Source: Ornithinimicrobium sp. CNJ-824
Lineage (GTDB): Bacteria; Actinomycetota; Actinomycetes; Actinomycetales; Dermatophilaceae
DNA: 39,450 bases
NCBI RefSeq assembly: GCF_001942405.1
Contig: NZ_MKKA01000018.1
Span: 1-39,450, forward strand
Direction: 5' to 3'
The position numbers were made by a program, and so were the translations under genes. Of the stretch, positions 1-8,867 are shown piece by piece; position 1 is the stretch's first letter; each line of letters begins with the position of its first letter. Under the pieces are notes generated by a model. That model saw nothing but the letters and a program-made list of their open reading frames with translations. It was not told where the DNA came from and did not search any database.

Positions 1-1
1 C

Positions 2-474
2 AAGACGCCTCTCGAGATCGCCCAAGAGCACCAGCAAAACCTCTCAAACGCCGCGTAAGACAACAAAGTGCCGCTGTCCGAAAAGGCCCCACCAGATCAC
101 TTCGTGGTCCATCGGCCTTTTGATTCGGACGTGAGGCGCCTTTACGCGGCGCTGGACATTGTCGTGCTGGCCAGTCGTCGAGAAGGGTTTGGCTCGTGAC
201 GGCCGAGGCGATGCTCATGGGGATCCCGGTGGTAAGAACGCTTACGGAGGGTGCCCGCGCGCAGATAGAAGAGGGCCGCACCGGCGTTCTAGTTCCCGTC
301 GATGATGCTCTTGCTCTTCGCGAAGGCGTTAGCGGGCTTCTGCATATGACCGAGGAGGACCGCCGAGAGATGGGGGCGCGTGCGAGAGAGCGGGCGCTGC
401 TGTTGTTCACCAAGACCCGAATGGTCGACGAGACCTTTCGGATCTATGAAGAATTGGTCGCCCGGCGCTCGTGA
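2..474 (+). pseudogene. C-terminal part of a family-4 glycosyltransferase, broken
   Basis: The fragment begins before the window. Reading frame 2 gives KTPLEIAQEHQQNLSNAA, then an in-frame TAA at 56-58, then resumes as VVHRPFDSDVRRLYAALDIV and SRREGFG. The EGFG motif and the following TAEAMLMGIPVV are the nucleotide-sugar-binding signature of GT-B glycosyltransferases of family 4. A second lesion lies at about 188-190, where GGCTCGTG should read GGCCTCGTG to keep EGFGLVTAEA in frame; the open part restarts at 196. So there is one nonsense codon and one one-base deletion. The gene ends convergently, overlapping the flippase gene by about 30 bases. A transferase in surface polysaccharide assembly is the likely original role. 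The stop codon could be a true mutation; the deletion resembles the many other one-base deletions in this window. Confidence 0.75.
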
Positions 475-1694
475 ACAATGCTTAGGAACACGAGAAGCAG
501 TCCAAGATGTGTGATCGCGCTCGCCCAGGCAAAGCCGACCACGCCGAATTGACGGCTGAGAACCAGGGCTGAGACCACGAAGATAATGGCTTGGATGGCG
601 TTGGCGAAGATAATGTATCGCGAAGGCCTGAAGCGCAGTATGAACGGCTGAAGGAGATAGGCTCCGGTCGCGATACCAACTGATAGGCTGATAGGGGGGA
701 TCACCTCACGACCTTCCTGTTCGAATTGCGGATACAGCAGGGAAAGACCAAGCCACCCCGCTCCCAATGCAAGAACGGTGCCGATGATCGCGGCGGCTGG
801 TACTAGTTTCAATAGGCTTCTCAAGATGTCCGGCGCGTCTTCATCTGAAGAGCTTCCGAAGCGTGCCAGGAGCAAGCCGACAAGGGGATTCGTCACGACG
901 CCAAGGCTCTTTGGGATGACGCTGGCTGCAAAATAGACAGCTAGTGCAGAAGCTCCCAAAAGCGGCGTTATGAAAAGTCGGTCCATATAACCGACTACGT
1001 TGGCGAGGGCGGCAGCAGTTGCCAGGGCCACGTAGGTTTTGAGGCTGCCGACAAATGGGTGTGCAGTCCCCCATTTCTCGGGGGTACCTCGCCGGCGTTG
1101 GCGCAGGAGAACGGCGCATAAGAACAGGACGGAAACTGCCTCGCCGACCAGGAACGGAGTGAGCAAAGGCGCTCCCCGTACTGTAGCCGGCAGCGCCGAG
1201 AGACTCCCAAGCACGTAGACGAGATGAGCTGTGGTCACCACCCCGAAGCGCTGTTGGAGGCGAAAAGGCGAGGCGAGGAATAGGCGGAGCGCAGTCATGA
1301 GCATCAGGGTGCCCGCTCCGAGTACGGTACTGGGTTTCCCCGCTATTAATGTCCAAATACCCGAACTAATGAGCAGGCCTCCGAGGGTCGCCCAAAGAAA
1401 GACTTTGTGAAAATCCCATCGCCGACCCTCTTCGGCGTAGGCATGGCCGCGAATTAGAAGGGTGTTGGCAGACTCGCCGCCTACGAGGTTTGAAATCACC
1501 GCAGATACTGTAATGACGAGGACGACGTGCGCGAACTCTTCCGGTGAAGCTTTCGCAGCGACGAACGGCAGCAGCACAATCTGTTGCGTCCCCACGATCG
1601 CCGCAAAAGCCCCCGTCGTTTGTAGGACGTCGAGGAGGGGTAGCTTCTGAGCGCGTAGATATAGGCCCCCCAGGCTTCCGCGTAGTGGCCTCAT
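444..1694 (-). CDS. Polysaccharide flippase (Wzx-like, MATE/MOP superfamily)
   Basis: A 416-residue polytopic membrane protein with about a dozen hydrophobic segments (for example FAHVVLVITVSAVISNLV near residue 55 and AIIFVVSALVL near 370), the size and layout of Wzx/RfbX polysaccharide exporters. It would move lipid-linked oligosaccharide units across the cytoplasmic membrane. Its ATG (1692-1694) overlaps the TGA of the upstream glycosyltransferase as ATGA, so the two are translationally coupled once the frameshift in that gene is allowed for. The 3' end overlaps the convergent glycosyltransferase remnant. Base composition is lower in GC than downstream genes, as for the rest of this locus. 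The repeat unit it carries cannot be told from sequence. Confidence 0.8.
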   Translation of the reverse strand: MRPLRGSLGGLYLRAQKLPLLDVLQTTGAFAAIVGTQQIVLLPFVAAKASPEEFAHVVLVITVSAVISNLVGGESANTLLIRGHAYAEEGRRWDFHKVFLWATLGGLLISSGIWTLIAGKPSTVLGAGTLMLMTALRLFLASPFRLQQRFGVVTTAHLVYVLGSLSALPATVRGAPLLTPFLVGEAVSVLFLCAVLLRQRRRGTPEKWGTAHPFVGSLKTYVALATAAALANVVGYMDRLFITPLLGASALAVYFAASVIPKSLGVVTNPLVGLLLARFGSSSDEDAPDILRSLLKLVPAAAIIGTVLALGAGWLGLSLLYPQFEQEGREVIPPISLSVGIATGAYLLQPFILRFRPSRYIIFANAIQAIIFVVSALVLSRQFGVVGFAWASAITHLGLLLVFLSIVHERRATNSS

Positions 1695-2909
1695 CCTCGG
1701 TTAATGAAATCGCAGACGTTGTCCACGAACCGATCATAGGTCTTTGACCGGTCGAATAACTCACTGGCCATTTTTCGATTCCCTTGCCTAGGCGGCGACG
1801 AAGTCCAGGATCTTCTACAAGCTTCACGAGTTGTTCGGCCAAGTCATTCCTATCGCCAGGGCGACAGTTCACTCCCGCCTCGTAGGCCGTAATGAGAGAA
1901 CGATACTCCGCGTGATCCTGAGTATTAAGTACCGGCAAGGCGGCGGCCGCATAGTCGGCGACTTTGTTTATAACGCTCGCCGCGGCGCCAGGAACGATCG
2001 GATTCACCGCAATATCGCAGGATGCGAGGAGAGGCACCATTTCATCGTAGGGCAAGCGCCCGAGGAAATTGGCACGGATGCCGAGGCGCTCGGCGTACCT
2101 CTTGAATTCGTCTTGATGCGGTCCGTCACCCATGACGACGAACCGTAGCCTCTTGCTGCTGTGGCGCTGCGCTAACGCGATCGCGTCCGACACGAGGTTC
2201 AAGTCATAGCTGCGACCGAGCGTGCCGACGTACGCGATGTGCACCTCGTCAGGATGTTGCCGTTGACGATCGGGTTTGGCGTGCTCGTCGAACGTTGCTA
2301 AGTTGGTCCCCAGATACAGGACATGTGTCGACACGTCCGATTGGGATGCTGCTCGGGATGCGTAGGAGGCGGAAACGCCGACGATCATGTCCGCGCTGCG
2401 GTAGATGTAATCCGCCACCCGAGCCATGGGAGAGAGAATGGCAGAGGTCCACCTCCGCAGGGTAATGCTATCCGGAAGGCTTCGGGCCATAGATCCTGGA
2501 CATCGATCACCAAGGGAATCTGGTGACGATGTGCGAAATTGGCCACCGCTCTGCCAACTGCCAACGATGGCACAGCACAGTAGATCACGTCAGGTCGTGG
2601 GCGCCGTCTGAGGAAGCGGCGAACGTTGTGGGCCATCACGCGATGGCTCCACAGGCGGCTCGGGCTCACGTTCGTCTCGTACCCAGGCTCCCGAACAAGA
2701 GTTCGTCGGAACGTGAGGGGGCCGTAGTCCCAGGTGCGCTGACACTTGCGGACGTGGGAGAAGGAGGAGGTCACCAACTCAACATCCACACCAGCCGACT
2801 GGAAGCGGGCAGCGAGGTCCGTGAATCGGTCGTTGGCAGTATGGTGGTCGGCGCTGAAGTGGGCGACGAGCAGCATGTCAGTGTGCTGGCCTGAGAACTT
2901 CGTGGGCAC
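1691..2909 (-). CDS. WbuB-like family-4 glycosyltransferase (two frameshifts)
   Basis: The gene starts at GTG 2909, with AAGGAG seven bases upstream. The N-terminal half holds the acceptor domain with IDVQDLWPEAF, typical of WbuB/WcaI-type transferases. The next segment holds HIAYVGTLGRSYDL and FVVMGDGP, the start of the nucleotide-sugar-binding domain. The three pieces lie in different frames. One base is missing in the GGG run at 2460-2462 (needed for EAFRIALPLRRWTSAIL) and one in the T run at 1771-1775 (needed for IEKMASELFDRSKTYD). Restoring both gives 406 residues ending in a TGA that overlaps the flippase ATG. That overlap supports the reconstruction and suggests sequencing indels rather than decay. 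Likely role: a sugar transfer in assembly of the local surface glycan. Confidence 0.8.
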
Positions 2910-2952
2910 GAAGCGGCTCCTTCGATGCGGGTCTTGTGCTGATGGCTGGGGA

Positions 2953-2964
2953 CTAGGCGCCTAG
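2953..2964. promoter_or_regulatory. 12-bp palindrome in a divergent intergenic region
   Basis: CTAGGCGCCTAG is a perfect palindrome in the 160-base gap between the divergently transcribed glycosyltransferase (start 2909) and ATP-grasp gene (start 3070). It could be an operator for either promoter. No clear -35/-10 pair stands out, and a palindrome this short can occur by chance. Confidence 0.3.
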
Positions 2965-3069
2965 GGCGCGGGAGGGCCTCCTTGGACAGGATCTCATGCC
3001 CGAGAAGTTGGTAACGTGTGTAGCGCTCGTACGGGGCCTCCGGACCCCATCCACCAACTGAGGAGAACG

Positions 3070-4014
3070 ATGGCTACGTCCGTGACCTTCTTGCTTACGT
3101 CGGTAGGCCGCCGCGTCGAACTAGTCCGTCATTTCAGGGCATACGAGCGTCTCATGCCGGAGCACTTCAGGGTTCTCGGCACAGAAATTGACGAGTTTTC
3201 CCCTGCGGCCCAGGAGATGGGGGATTCGCTTCGGATCGTGCCTCGGGTTGACGATCGTGATCATGCAACGGAATTGGAACGGATCTGTGCGGATGAGAAT
3301 GTTACAGCCGTGTTCCCCCTCATCGATCCGGACGTGCAAGCGCTCTCCAGAATCAACGTGCCGTGCGCAGCATTGGCCCAAGATGCGGCTGAGGTGGTCT
3401 CCGACAAATGGTTGACGTATCAGTGGTTGCAGGAACGAGGAATCCCCACCGTGGACACTTGGTTACCCCAGGAGTCGGGACCACCGAATACTTACCCAGT
3501 ATTCATGAAGCCTCGACGAGGAAGTGGAGGAAAAGATGCCTATGCCATAAAGAACGAGTTTGAGTATGACTTCTTTGGGCGCTATATTCCCGATCCCGTG
3601 GCGCAGGCCTATCTACCCGGTGGCGAGATAACTGCTGACGCGATTGTCGGTCGAAGAGGGGACATTCTTGGGCTCGCGCTCCGGGAACGGCTAGTAGTCA
3701 GGGGTGGGGAAGTCAGTCGTGGACGTCTCATTGTTGACGACATCGTCGAGGCCATGGTAAAAAATGTCGTGGGTGCCTTGGATCCGCGCGGGCCGGTCAC
3801 CGTGCAAGGAATGTACGATGAGGATCAAGCGTTTCGCGTGACGGAGATCAATGGCCGAATGGGTGGTGGGCTGCCACTAGCCATCGCAGGGGGGCTTCCC
3901 GTGGCGGAGAGTCTGGTGTCGAGCTGGCGCGGGCTACCGGTACCTTCCTTGGGGCCCAAGGATCTGAAGCCAGGTTTGCAAATGGCAAGATTCGACCAGT
4001 CGGTTTTTTGGTGA
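3070..4014 (+). CDS. ATP-grasp ligase (CarB/PylC-like) in polysaccharide locus
   Basis: A 314-residue protein. I chose ATG 3070 because GAGGAGAA precedes it; an in-frame start at 3016 would add an untypical arginine-rich leader. The N-terminus (VTFLLTSVGRRVELVRHF) is the pre-ATP-grasp Rossmann-like segment seen in carbamoyl-phosphate-synthase-like ATP-grasp proteins. The core has VFMKPRRGSGG, the nucleotide-binding loop with a lysine, and FRVTEINGRMGGG, with the E-x-N metal-binding pair. These enzymes couple a carboxylate to an amine, thiol or amide through an acyl-phosphate. The stop overlaps the start of the HAD gene as GTGA, so the two form a unit. Such pairs occur in surface glycan loci and may modify a sugar with an amino acid or organic acid; the substrate here is unknown. 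Confidence 0.8.
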   Translation: MATSVTFLLTSVGRRVELVRHFRAYERLMPEHFRVLGTEIDEFSPAAQEMGDSLRIVPRVDDRDHATELERICADENVTAVFPLIDPDVQALSRINVPCAALAQDAAEVVSDKWLTYQWLQERGIPTVDTWLPQESGPPNTYPVFMKPRRGSGGKDAYAIKNEFEYDFFGRYIPDPVAQAYLPGGEITADAIVGRRGDILGLALRERLVVRGGEVSRGRLIVDDIVEAMVKNVVGALDPRGPVTVQGMYDEDQAFRVTEINGRMGGGLPLAIAGGLPVAESLVSSWRGLPVPSLGPKDLKPGLQMARFDQSVFW

Positions 4015-4704
4015 TCGGCTTGAGCGGCCGGTCGCCGCAGGCTCTTATTCTAGATATGGACGACACCTTGTTCCGAGAGCTAGACTACGTGAACAGTGGG
4101 TACAGAGCCGTCTCCCAATGGCTCGAGAAAATCTTGGATGTCCCCGGAGAGCGTTTAATGATGGACTTGAAGAAAATATTCGAATCGCGGGCGCGTCCCC
4201 GCGCGTTCGACACATTGTTGGACGTCCATGGCCGTCCGGATCTCACGCCACGGGCGGTGGAGGTGTATCGCGCACACACGCCCGAAATTGCACTCACCTC
4301 GGATGCGTTGGCGATGCTGAAAGGGGCAGCGTCAAGACTGCCACTGGCGGTTGTAACTGACGGGCCGGCAGGCATGCAGCGCGCCAAGGTTGATGCCCTA
4401 GGCCTGTCCCAGTTCACTTCTACGTTGATCCTGACGGACGAACTGGAACCAGGAAGGCGTGCATGGAAGCCCGCGCCAACGGGGGTTGACGCGGGCGGCA
4501 GGGCTTTTGCGTGTCCAGCCGAAGGATTGTGTTTATGTGGGAGACAATCCTCACAAAGATTTCCAGGCGGCAAGGCGTGCCTCGATGGTACCCATTCGGT
4601 TTCGCTCAGAGTTTCAGTTGCACGCCCAGTGCAGCGCGGAGGCGGAGTGGTGTCCGGACATCGAAGTCAATCGATTGGCGGATGTGTTGGAACTGTTCAG
4701 ATAG
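4011..4704 (+). CDS. HAD-superfamily hydrolase (one frameshift)
   Basis: All four HAD motifs are visible: LILDMDDTLF (nucleophile Asp and acid Asp), VVTDGPAG (motif II Thr), WKPAPTG (motif III Lys) and VYVGDNPHKDF (motif IV). The first three lie in one frame and motif IV in the next. One extra base, most simply in the G run at 4481-4485, separates them; removing it gives 230 residues ending at TAG 4702. The start is GTG 4011, overlapping the ATP-grasp stop as GTGA; TTG 4008 is an alternative. The 3' end overlaps the convergent sugar transferase by 8 bases. The spacing between motifs II and III suggests a helical cap inserted after motif I, as in C1-cap phosphatases. It probably dephosphorylates a small metabolite linked to the ATP-grasp step. 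Confidence 0.8.
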
Positions 4705-5323
4705 GGAAGTGGTCTTTTCCTTCGGGCATGGAACCGATGAATTCTGGCATCGTTAGGCCATCGCTCGGTGAAACGCCCTCGTGCCTGAGGACCTGCCAGA
4801 GGGTCATAGACAGGATCTTCACGTCCCAGGACAGGGAGGCGTCGTCCACGTACTGTACGTCCATTTCGAACCGTTCAGACCAGGACAAACCGTTTCGACC
4901 ACTCACTTGGGCTAGCCCCGTTATGCCAGGCTTGGCCTCGAGTCTTCGTGCCTCGTACGGAGTGTAACGCGACGCGTACTGTAGCAGCAGTGGGCGAGGG
5001 CCAACTATTGACATGTCTCCCTTCAGAACGTTCCAAAGGGTGGGCAGTTCGTCCAAGCTCGTGACTCGAAGCACACTCCCTACGGAAGTCACCCGCTCAG
5101 CGTCGGTTAGTTGGTCCACCGCGCCTTGGGGCTGCTTCATGGTACGAAACTTGATCAGCGTGAAAGGCTTACCGTCGAGTCCTGCGCGTTCCTGACGAAA
5201 GAGGACTGGCCTTCCCATGGCGAGGCGGATCGAAAGGCCAGTCAACAGTTGCAAAGGGGCGGTAAGGATTAGCGCGGGCACGGCGATGGCTATGTCGAAC
5301 GCGCGCTTACCTCGGTAACTCAT
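4697..5323 (-). CDS. PglC-like phosphoglycosyl transferase (sugar transferase)
   Basis: A 208-residue bacterial sugar transferase of the small monotopic type. One N-terminal hydrophobic segment (FDIAIAVPALILTAPLQLL) is followed by the FRQERAG and FTLIKFRTM motifs, then SLDELPTLWNVLKGDMS with the catalytic Asp-Glu pair, then IVGPRPLL and KPGITGLAQVSGRNGLSW. It moves a phospho-sugar from a UDP-sugar to undecaprenyl phosphate and so starts glycan assembly at the inner face of the membrane. Its ATG overlaps the stop of the aminotransferase gene as ATGA. With the aminotransferase and dehydratase upstream it matches the pglF-pglE-pglC order for bacillosamine-type sugars, though no pglD-like acetyltransferase is present in the window. 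Confidence 0.88.
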   Translation of the reverse strand: MSYRGKRAFDIAIAVPALILTAPLQLLTGLSIRLAMGRPVLFRQERAGLDGKPFTLIKFRTMKQPQGAVDQLTDAERVTSVGSVLRVTSLDELPTLWNVLKGDMSIVGPRPLLLQYASRYTPYEARRLEAKPGITGLAQVSGRNGLSWSERFEMDVQYVDDASLSWDVKILSMTLWQVLRHEGVSPSDGLTMPEFIGSMPEGKDHFPI

Positions 5324-6444
5324 GCGATCACCGCCTCTCGGAGTCTCGCCGCTACACGGTTTATGTCCTGGTCTCGCAATCTGAATCCACTAGGGAGGGC
5401 AAGACCGTTCTTGAACAGGCCCTCACTCACCGCACCTCCAAAGAAGCGTGATGTGCCAAAGACTGGCTGGAGGTGCATGGGTTTCCAGAGGTGGCGGACT
5501 TCGATGCCTTCAAGTCCCAGGTCGCGAACGATGGTGTCGACGTCGACAGTGTCGTCCTCGAACACGACTGTCGTCAGCCAGTGGTTGTCAATCTTAGAGT
5601 GGTCTGCAGACTGCAGAAACCTCAAAGGAAGGTCAGACAGGAGAGTAACGTACTGATCGTAGATTTCCTGGCGACGCTGAATCATCTCGTCGAGACGTGT
5701 GAGCTGTGCGCGCCCTAAGGCTGCGAGCAGATTGGAAAGTCTGTAATTGTAGCCGATCTCGGCGTGCTCGTACCAAGCCACTGGCTCTCTAGACTGGGTA
5801 GACAGTTTCCGGCAATGGTCCACTAGCCGGGTGTCGTCACTCAAGAGCATTCCACCGCCCGAGGTGGTCATAATCTTGTTGCCGTTGAACGATAGGGTGG
5901 CCGCCAAGCCGAAGGACCCGGCTTGGTTGCCGTGGGAGGAGGCTCCGAGGGCCTCGGCAGCGTCCTCCAAGAGTGGGACGCCGCGCTCCGCTAGAGCTGG
6001 CACCATGCGTTCGTAGTCACAGGTTCGTCCGAAGAGATCTACTGTCATCGCGGCCACCACCTCCCGCCCTTCGGACCGTAAGACGTCAACGGCTTCAATC
6101 AGCAGCGCGGGATCGACGTTCCCGTCCGAGGTCTGACTGTCAACGAAGACTGGATCTGCGCCCGTGTATGCGATGGCGTTGGCAGATGCAGCGAATGTCA
6201 TGCTGGGTACGACGACCACCGTTCCAGGCCGGGCTCCTAAATGGAGCAGGGCGAGGTGTAAGGCTGCCGTGCCCGAGGAGAGTGCGAGTGCGTGCTTCAC
6301 GCCCACCCGTTCCGCGATCTCATCCTCGAAGGCGTCAACGTCTGGGCCGAGGGGGGCGACCCACCCAGACCGGAGAGCGCGGAGAACGTACTCCTCTTCC
6401 AACTCAGTGACATGAGCTTGAGAGAGGAATATCCGGTCCGACAC
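5320..6444 (-). CDS. DegT/DnrJ/EryC1 sugar aminotransferase (PglE-like)
   Basis: A 374-residue PLP-dependent aminotransferase that would place an amino group on C4 of a UDP-4-keto-6-deoxy sugar. Visible motifs: ALSSGTAALHLAL near residue 55 (phosphate binding), LLEDAAEALG near 160 (Asp contacting the PLP ring nitrogen), and SFNGNKIMTTSGGG with the Schiff-base lysine at about 190. The length is normal for the family. The start is GTG 6444, three bases after the dehydratase stop, so both belong to one operon. The neighbours (4,6-dehydratase and phosphoglycosyl transferase) fit a bacillosamine or fucosamine-like precursor. The stereochemistry cannot be read from sequence. Confidence 0.88.
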   Translation of the reverse strand: MSDRIFLSQAHVTELEEEYVLRALRSGWVAPLGPDVDAFEDEIAERVGVKHALALSSGTAALHLALLHLGARPGTVVVVPSMTFAASANAIAYTGADPVFVDSQTSDGNVDPALLIEAVDVLRSEGREVVAAMTVDLFGRTCDYERMVPALAERGVPLLEDAAEALGASSHGNQAGSFGLAATLSFNGNKIMTTSGGGMLLSDDTRLVDHCRKLSTQSREPVAWYEHAEIGYNYRLSNLLAALGRAQLTRLDEMIQRRQEIYDQYVTLLSDLPLRFLQSADHSKIDNHWLTTVVFEDDTVDVDTIVRDLGLEGIEVRHLWKPMHLQPVFGTSRFFGGAVSEGLFKNGLALPSGFRLRDQDINRVAARLREAVIA

Positions 6445-6447
6445 GGA

Positions 6448-8273
6448 TCAGACCTCAATCGGAGCATTGAAACCCCGACCTTCGTGCATCATCAAGAATC
6501 GGGAAGCGTCGCTATGGGAGAAGGAGGATTGCACGGTCTCCATGGATAGCGGGGGGACAGTCACGGCCGTCATGGCTGGATGCCCCACTGAAACGTGCGA
6601 ATCGCCTTGAGTGAACAGAACCTCGGTCAATTTCTCCCCTGGTCGCAGGCCCGTGAACTCGATATCGATGGATCTGCCGGAGAGCGAGATCAGTTCGCGG
6701 GCGACCTCCACGATTTTGACCGGCTTCCCCATGTCTAGCACCATAACTTGACCGTCGCGCCCGATGGCTCCGGCCTGAAGGACGAGTTGGCAGGCTTCGG
6801 GGATGAGCATGAAGTAACGCTCGACGTCGGGGTGGGTGACGGTTACTGGTCCTCCGCGGCGAATCTGCTCGGTAAACGCAGGGATGACGGATCCGCGGGA
6901 ACCGAGGACGTTGCCAAAGCGGACCGAGACGTACCGGCCCGGCTTCGTTTCCGCGTAGTAGGCGGTCAGCCGCTCCGCCATCCGCTTCGAGTAGCCCAGC
7001 ACGGAGGTCGGTCTGGCTGCCTTGTCGGTCGAGATGTTGACGAACGTGCCTACGCCTGCTGCTGATGCGGCGTGCAGCACGTTTCGGGTGCCGAGGACGT
7101 TCGTCTGCCAAGCTTCGTGCGGGTAACGCTCCAAGAGGCTCAAGTGCTTCAGCGCTGCTGCGTGGAAGACGACGTCCGGGCGGATCTCGGCGAAGGCGTC
7201 CTGCAGGCGAGCCTCGTCGCGGATGTCGGCTAGAAGCAGGTCCTCGCCCTCGAGCAGTCCACGCCCGGTCATGGACAGCTGGACGGCGTGCAGAGCGGAC
7301 TCGTCCCGGTCGAGCATGACCAGGCGGGCGGGGGAGAAGCGCTGGATCTGCCGGCAGAGCTCGGAACCGATGGATCCACCGGCGCCGGTCACAAGAACGA
7401 CCTTGCCGGTGAGGTGGTCGGCGATGGCCTCCTGGTCGAGCTCGACGGCGCGCCGGCCGAGGAGGTCCTCGAGGTTGATATCGCGCAGGTCGGTGGCCTG
7501 GGGGTCGGACGCCCGCAGCCACTGCTCGATCGGGGGGAGGGTCTTGACCTGGAGGCCGGCCTCCCGAGTCTGCTCCTGGATCTCCCGCAACAGGTCCGAG
7601 TCGGCGCGAGGGATGGCGACGGCCAGATACCTCGCCTGGGTGCGCTCAGCCACGGCGGCCAGGTCGCCGCGGGTCCCCATGACAGGGATGCCCTCGATCT
7701 TGAGGCGTCGCTTGGAGCGGTCGTCGTCCAAGAGCCCGACGGGGGCGAACTCGGAACGGTCGTCGTGCAGCATGTTGCTGATCAGACGGCGGCCAGCCAG
7801 GCCTGCCCCCAGGACGATGACGCGCTCACCGTCCGGGTTCTGCGCCACCTGACGCGAGCGGTAGGTGCGCACCGTGAAGCGGACCGCGAGCATTAGCACG
7901 ATCGCCAGTGCCGGAGCCAGCACCGCGACGGACCGGGGGAGGAAGACCTCCGGCGTCGCCCAGGCGATCGCGATGATGGCCAGCCCAGTGATGAGAGCAG
8001 TCTTGACGACAGAGGTGACCTCGTCGAAGCTTCCGCGCATGTGCCGCACCATGTAAGGCCCGGTGGTCAGGCCGATGGCTCCGTGCAGGACGCCGCGAGG
8101 CCTGCCACTATCCAGGCAGAGGCCTGGGTGAGCAGGTCCGGATCGAGACTGAGTCGCGTCCAGAGAGCCAGGAGCACGGCGATTGCCCAGGAGGCGCCGT
8201 CGGTCAGCACCCAGAGGGCCCGAACCGTCAGCTCACGGTGTGATCGTGGATCGGTCGGCTGCTTCTGGGACAC
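6448..8273 (-). CDS. Membrane UDP-sugar 4,6-dehydratase (PglF/CapD/WbpM-like)
   Basis: A full-length protein of about 608 residues if one base is restored near 8091. The N-terminal part (GTG 8273, with GAGGGG upstream) carries two hydrophobic segments and ends early at ASCTEPSA. Adding a base gives LAAVLHGAIGLTTGPYMVRHMRGSF and joins the long open part. Then follow further hydrophobic segments, a first nucleotide-binding domain (VIVLGAGLAGRRL) and the catalytic SDR domain: VLVTGAGGSIGSELCRQI, VFHAAALKHLSLLE, STDKAARPTSVLGYSK, RFGNVLGSRGSVIPAF. This is the two-Rossmann architecture of CapD/PglF, which convert UDP-GlcNAc to the 4-keto-6-deoxy sugar. It heads the operon with the aminotransferase and PglC-like gene. 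GC content appears to rise toward its 5' end, as if the horizontally exchanged part of the locus ends inside it. Confidence 0.88.
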
Positions 8274-8438
8274 GGCGCATTACCCCTCTGCGACATAAGG
8301 GACGGGACCGGCCAATACTGCCCGATGCTGACGCCGTATGCAATGTGACGGCGGAGATTAGCGGTGCGCCGGGCAATTCGTGGGGAGGTTGTGACGGCGT
8401 GTCGAACGCCGCTGCGCGGCGTGGTCCTGCCGGTCAGG

Positions 8439-8723
8439 TCACTTGTTGGTCTCGTCAGCCAACTGCTTGGAGCTCTTGCCCTGCCCCTTGGCGACGACCT
8501 TGGTGGTCTCCCGGTTGGCCAGCATGCGGACCATCCCGACGACCGCACCGGAGAGCACTGCGAAGGCGATGGCCTCCTTGATGTCGATGTCCGGGTCCTC
8601 CGGGTTGCTAGGGGAGTCCTTGCCGGTGACGAACTTCCAGGTGCCGTCGGTCATCTTGCGGGCGACGACGCTGGCGCCGATCGCGGCGGCGGTGGTGGCG
8701 AGCTTGGCGACGAGGTTACCCAT
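8439..8723 (-). CDS. DUF4235 small membrane protein
   Basis: A 94-residue protein matching the actinobacterial DUF4235 pattern: a short N-terminal hydrophobic stretch (LVAKLATTAAAIGASVVARKM), a conserved W-K-x-V-T-G-K and PEDPDIDIKEAIA segment, then a second hydrophobic helix (FAVLSGAVVGMVRML) and a Lys/Gln-rich tail. Two predicted membrane spans. The family function is unknown. It stands alone, divergent from the thiamine-binding protein gene, with the TPP riboswitch leader between them. Confidence 0.8.
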   Translation of the reverse strand: MGNLVAKLATTAAAIGASVVARKMTDGTWKFVTGKDSPSNPEDPDIDIKEAIAFAVLSGAVVGMVRMLANRETTKVVAKGQGKSSKQLADETNK

Positions 8724-8767
8724 GGGCCCGATCCTGCCACAGCGGTGCTAGCGTGGATAACGGAAAC

Positions 8768-8853
8768 GACAGGGGAGCGCCCCAGAGCGCTGAGAGTGCG
8801 GCACCCGCCGCAGACCCTCGAACCTGCACCGGTTAGCACCGGCGAAGGAAGTC
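8768..8853 (+). promoter_or_regulatory. TPP riboswitch (THI element) upstream of thiB-like gene
   Basis: The conserved TPP aptamer elements occur in order: GACAGGGGAGC, GCTGAGAG, the TGCGG/CCGCAGACCCT stem with internal loop, GAACCTG, GGTTAGCACCGGCGAAGGAAGTC. The first and last elements pair to close stem P1. The thiB-like ATG lies at 8868, with AAGGA at 8856-8860 just after the aptamer. Binding of thiamine pyrophosphate would be expected to lower expression of the transporter. The last 27 bases through GTCGAC are identical to the second element at 11282. Confidence 0.95.
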
Positions 8854-8867
8854 GACAAGGAGACGCG

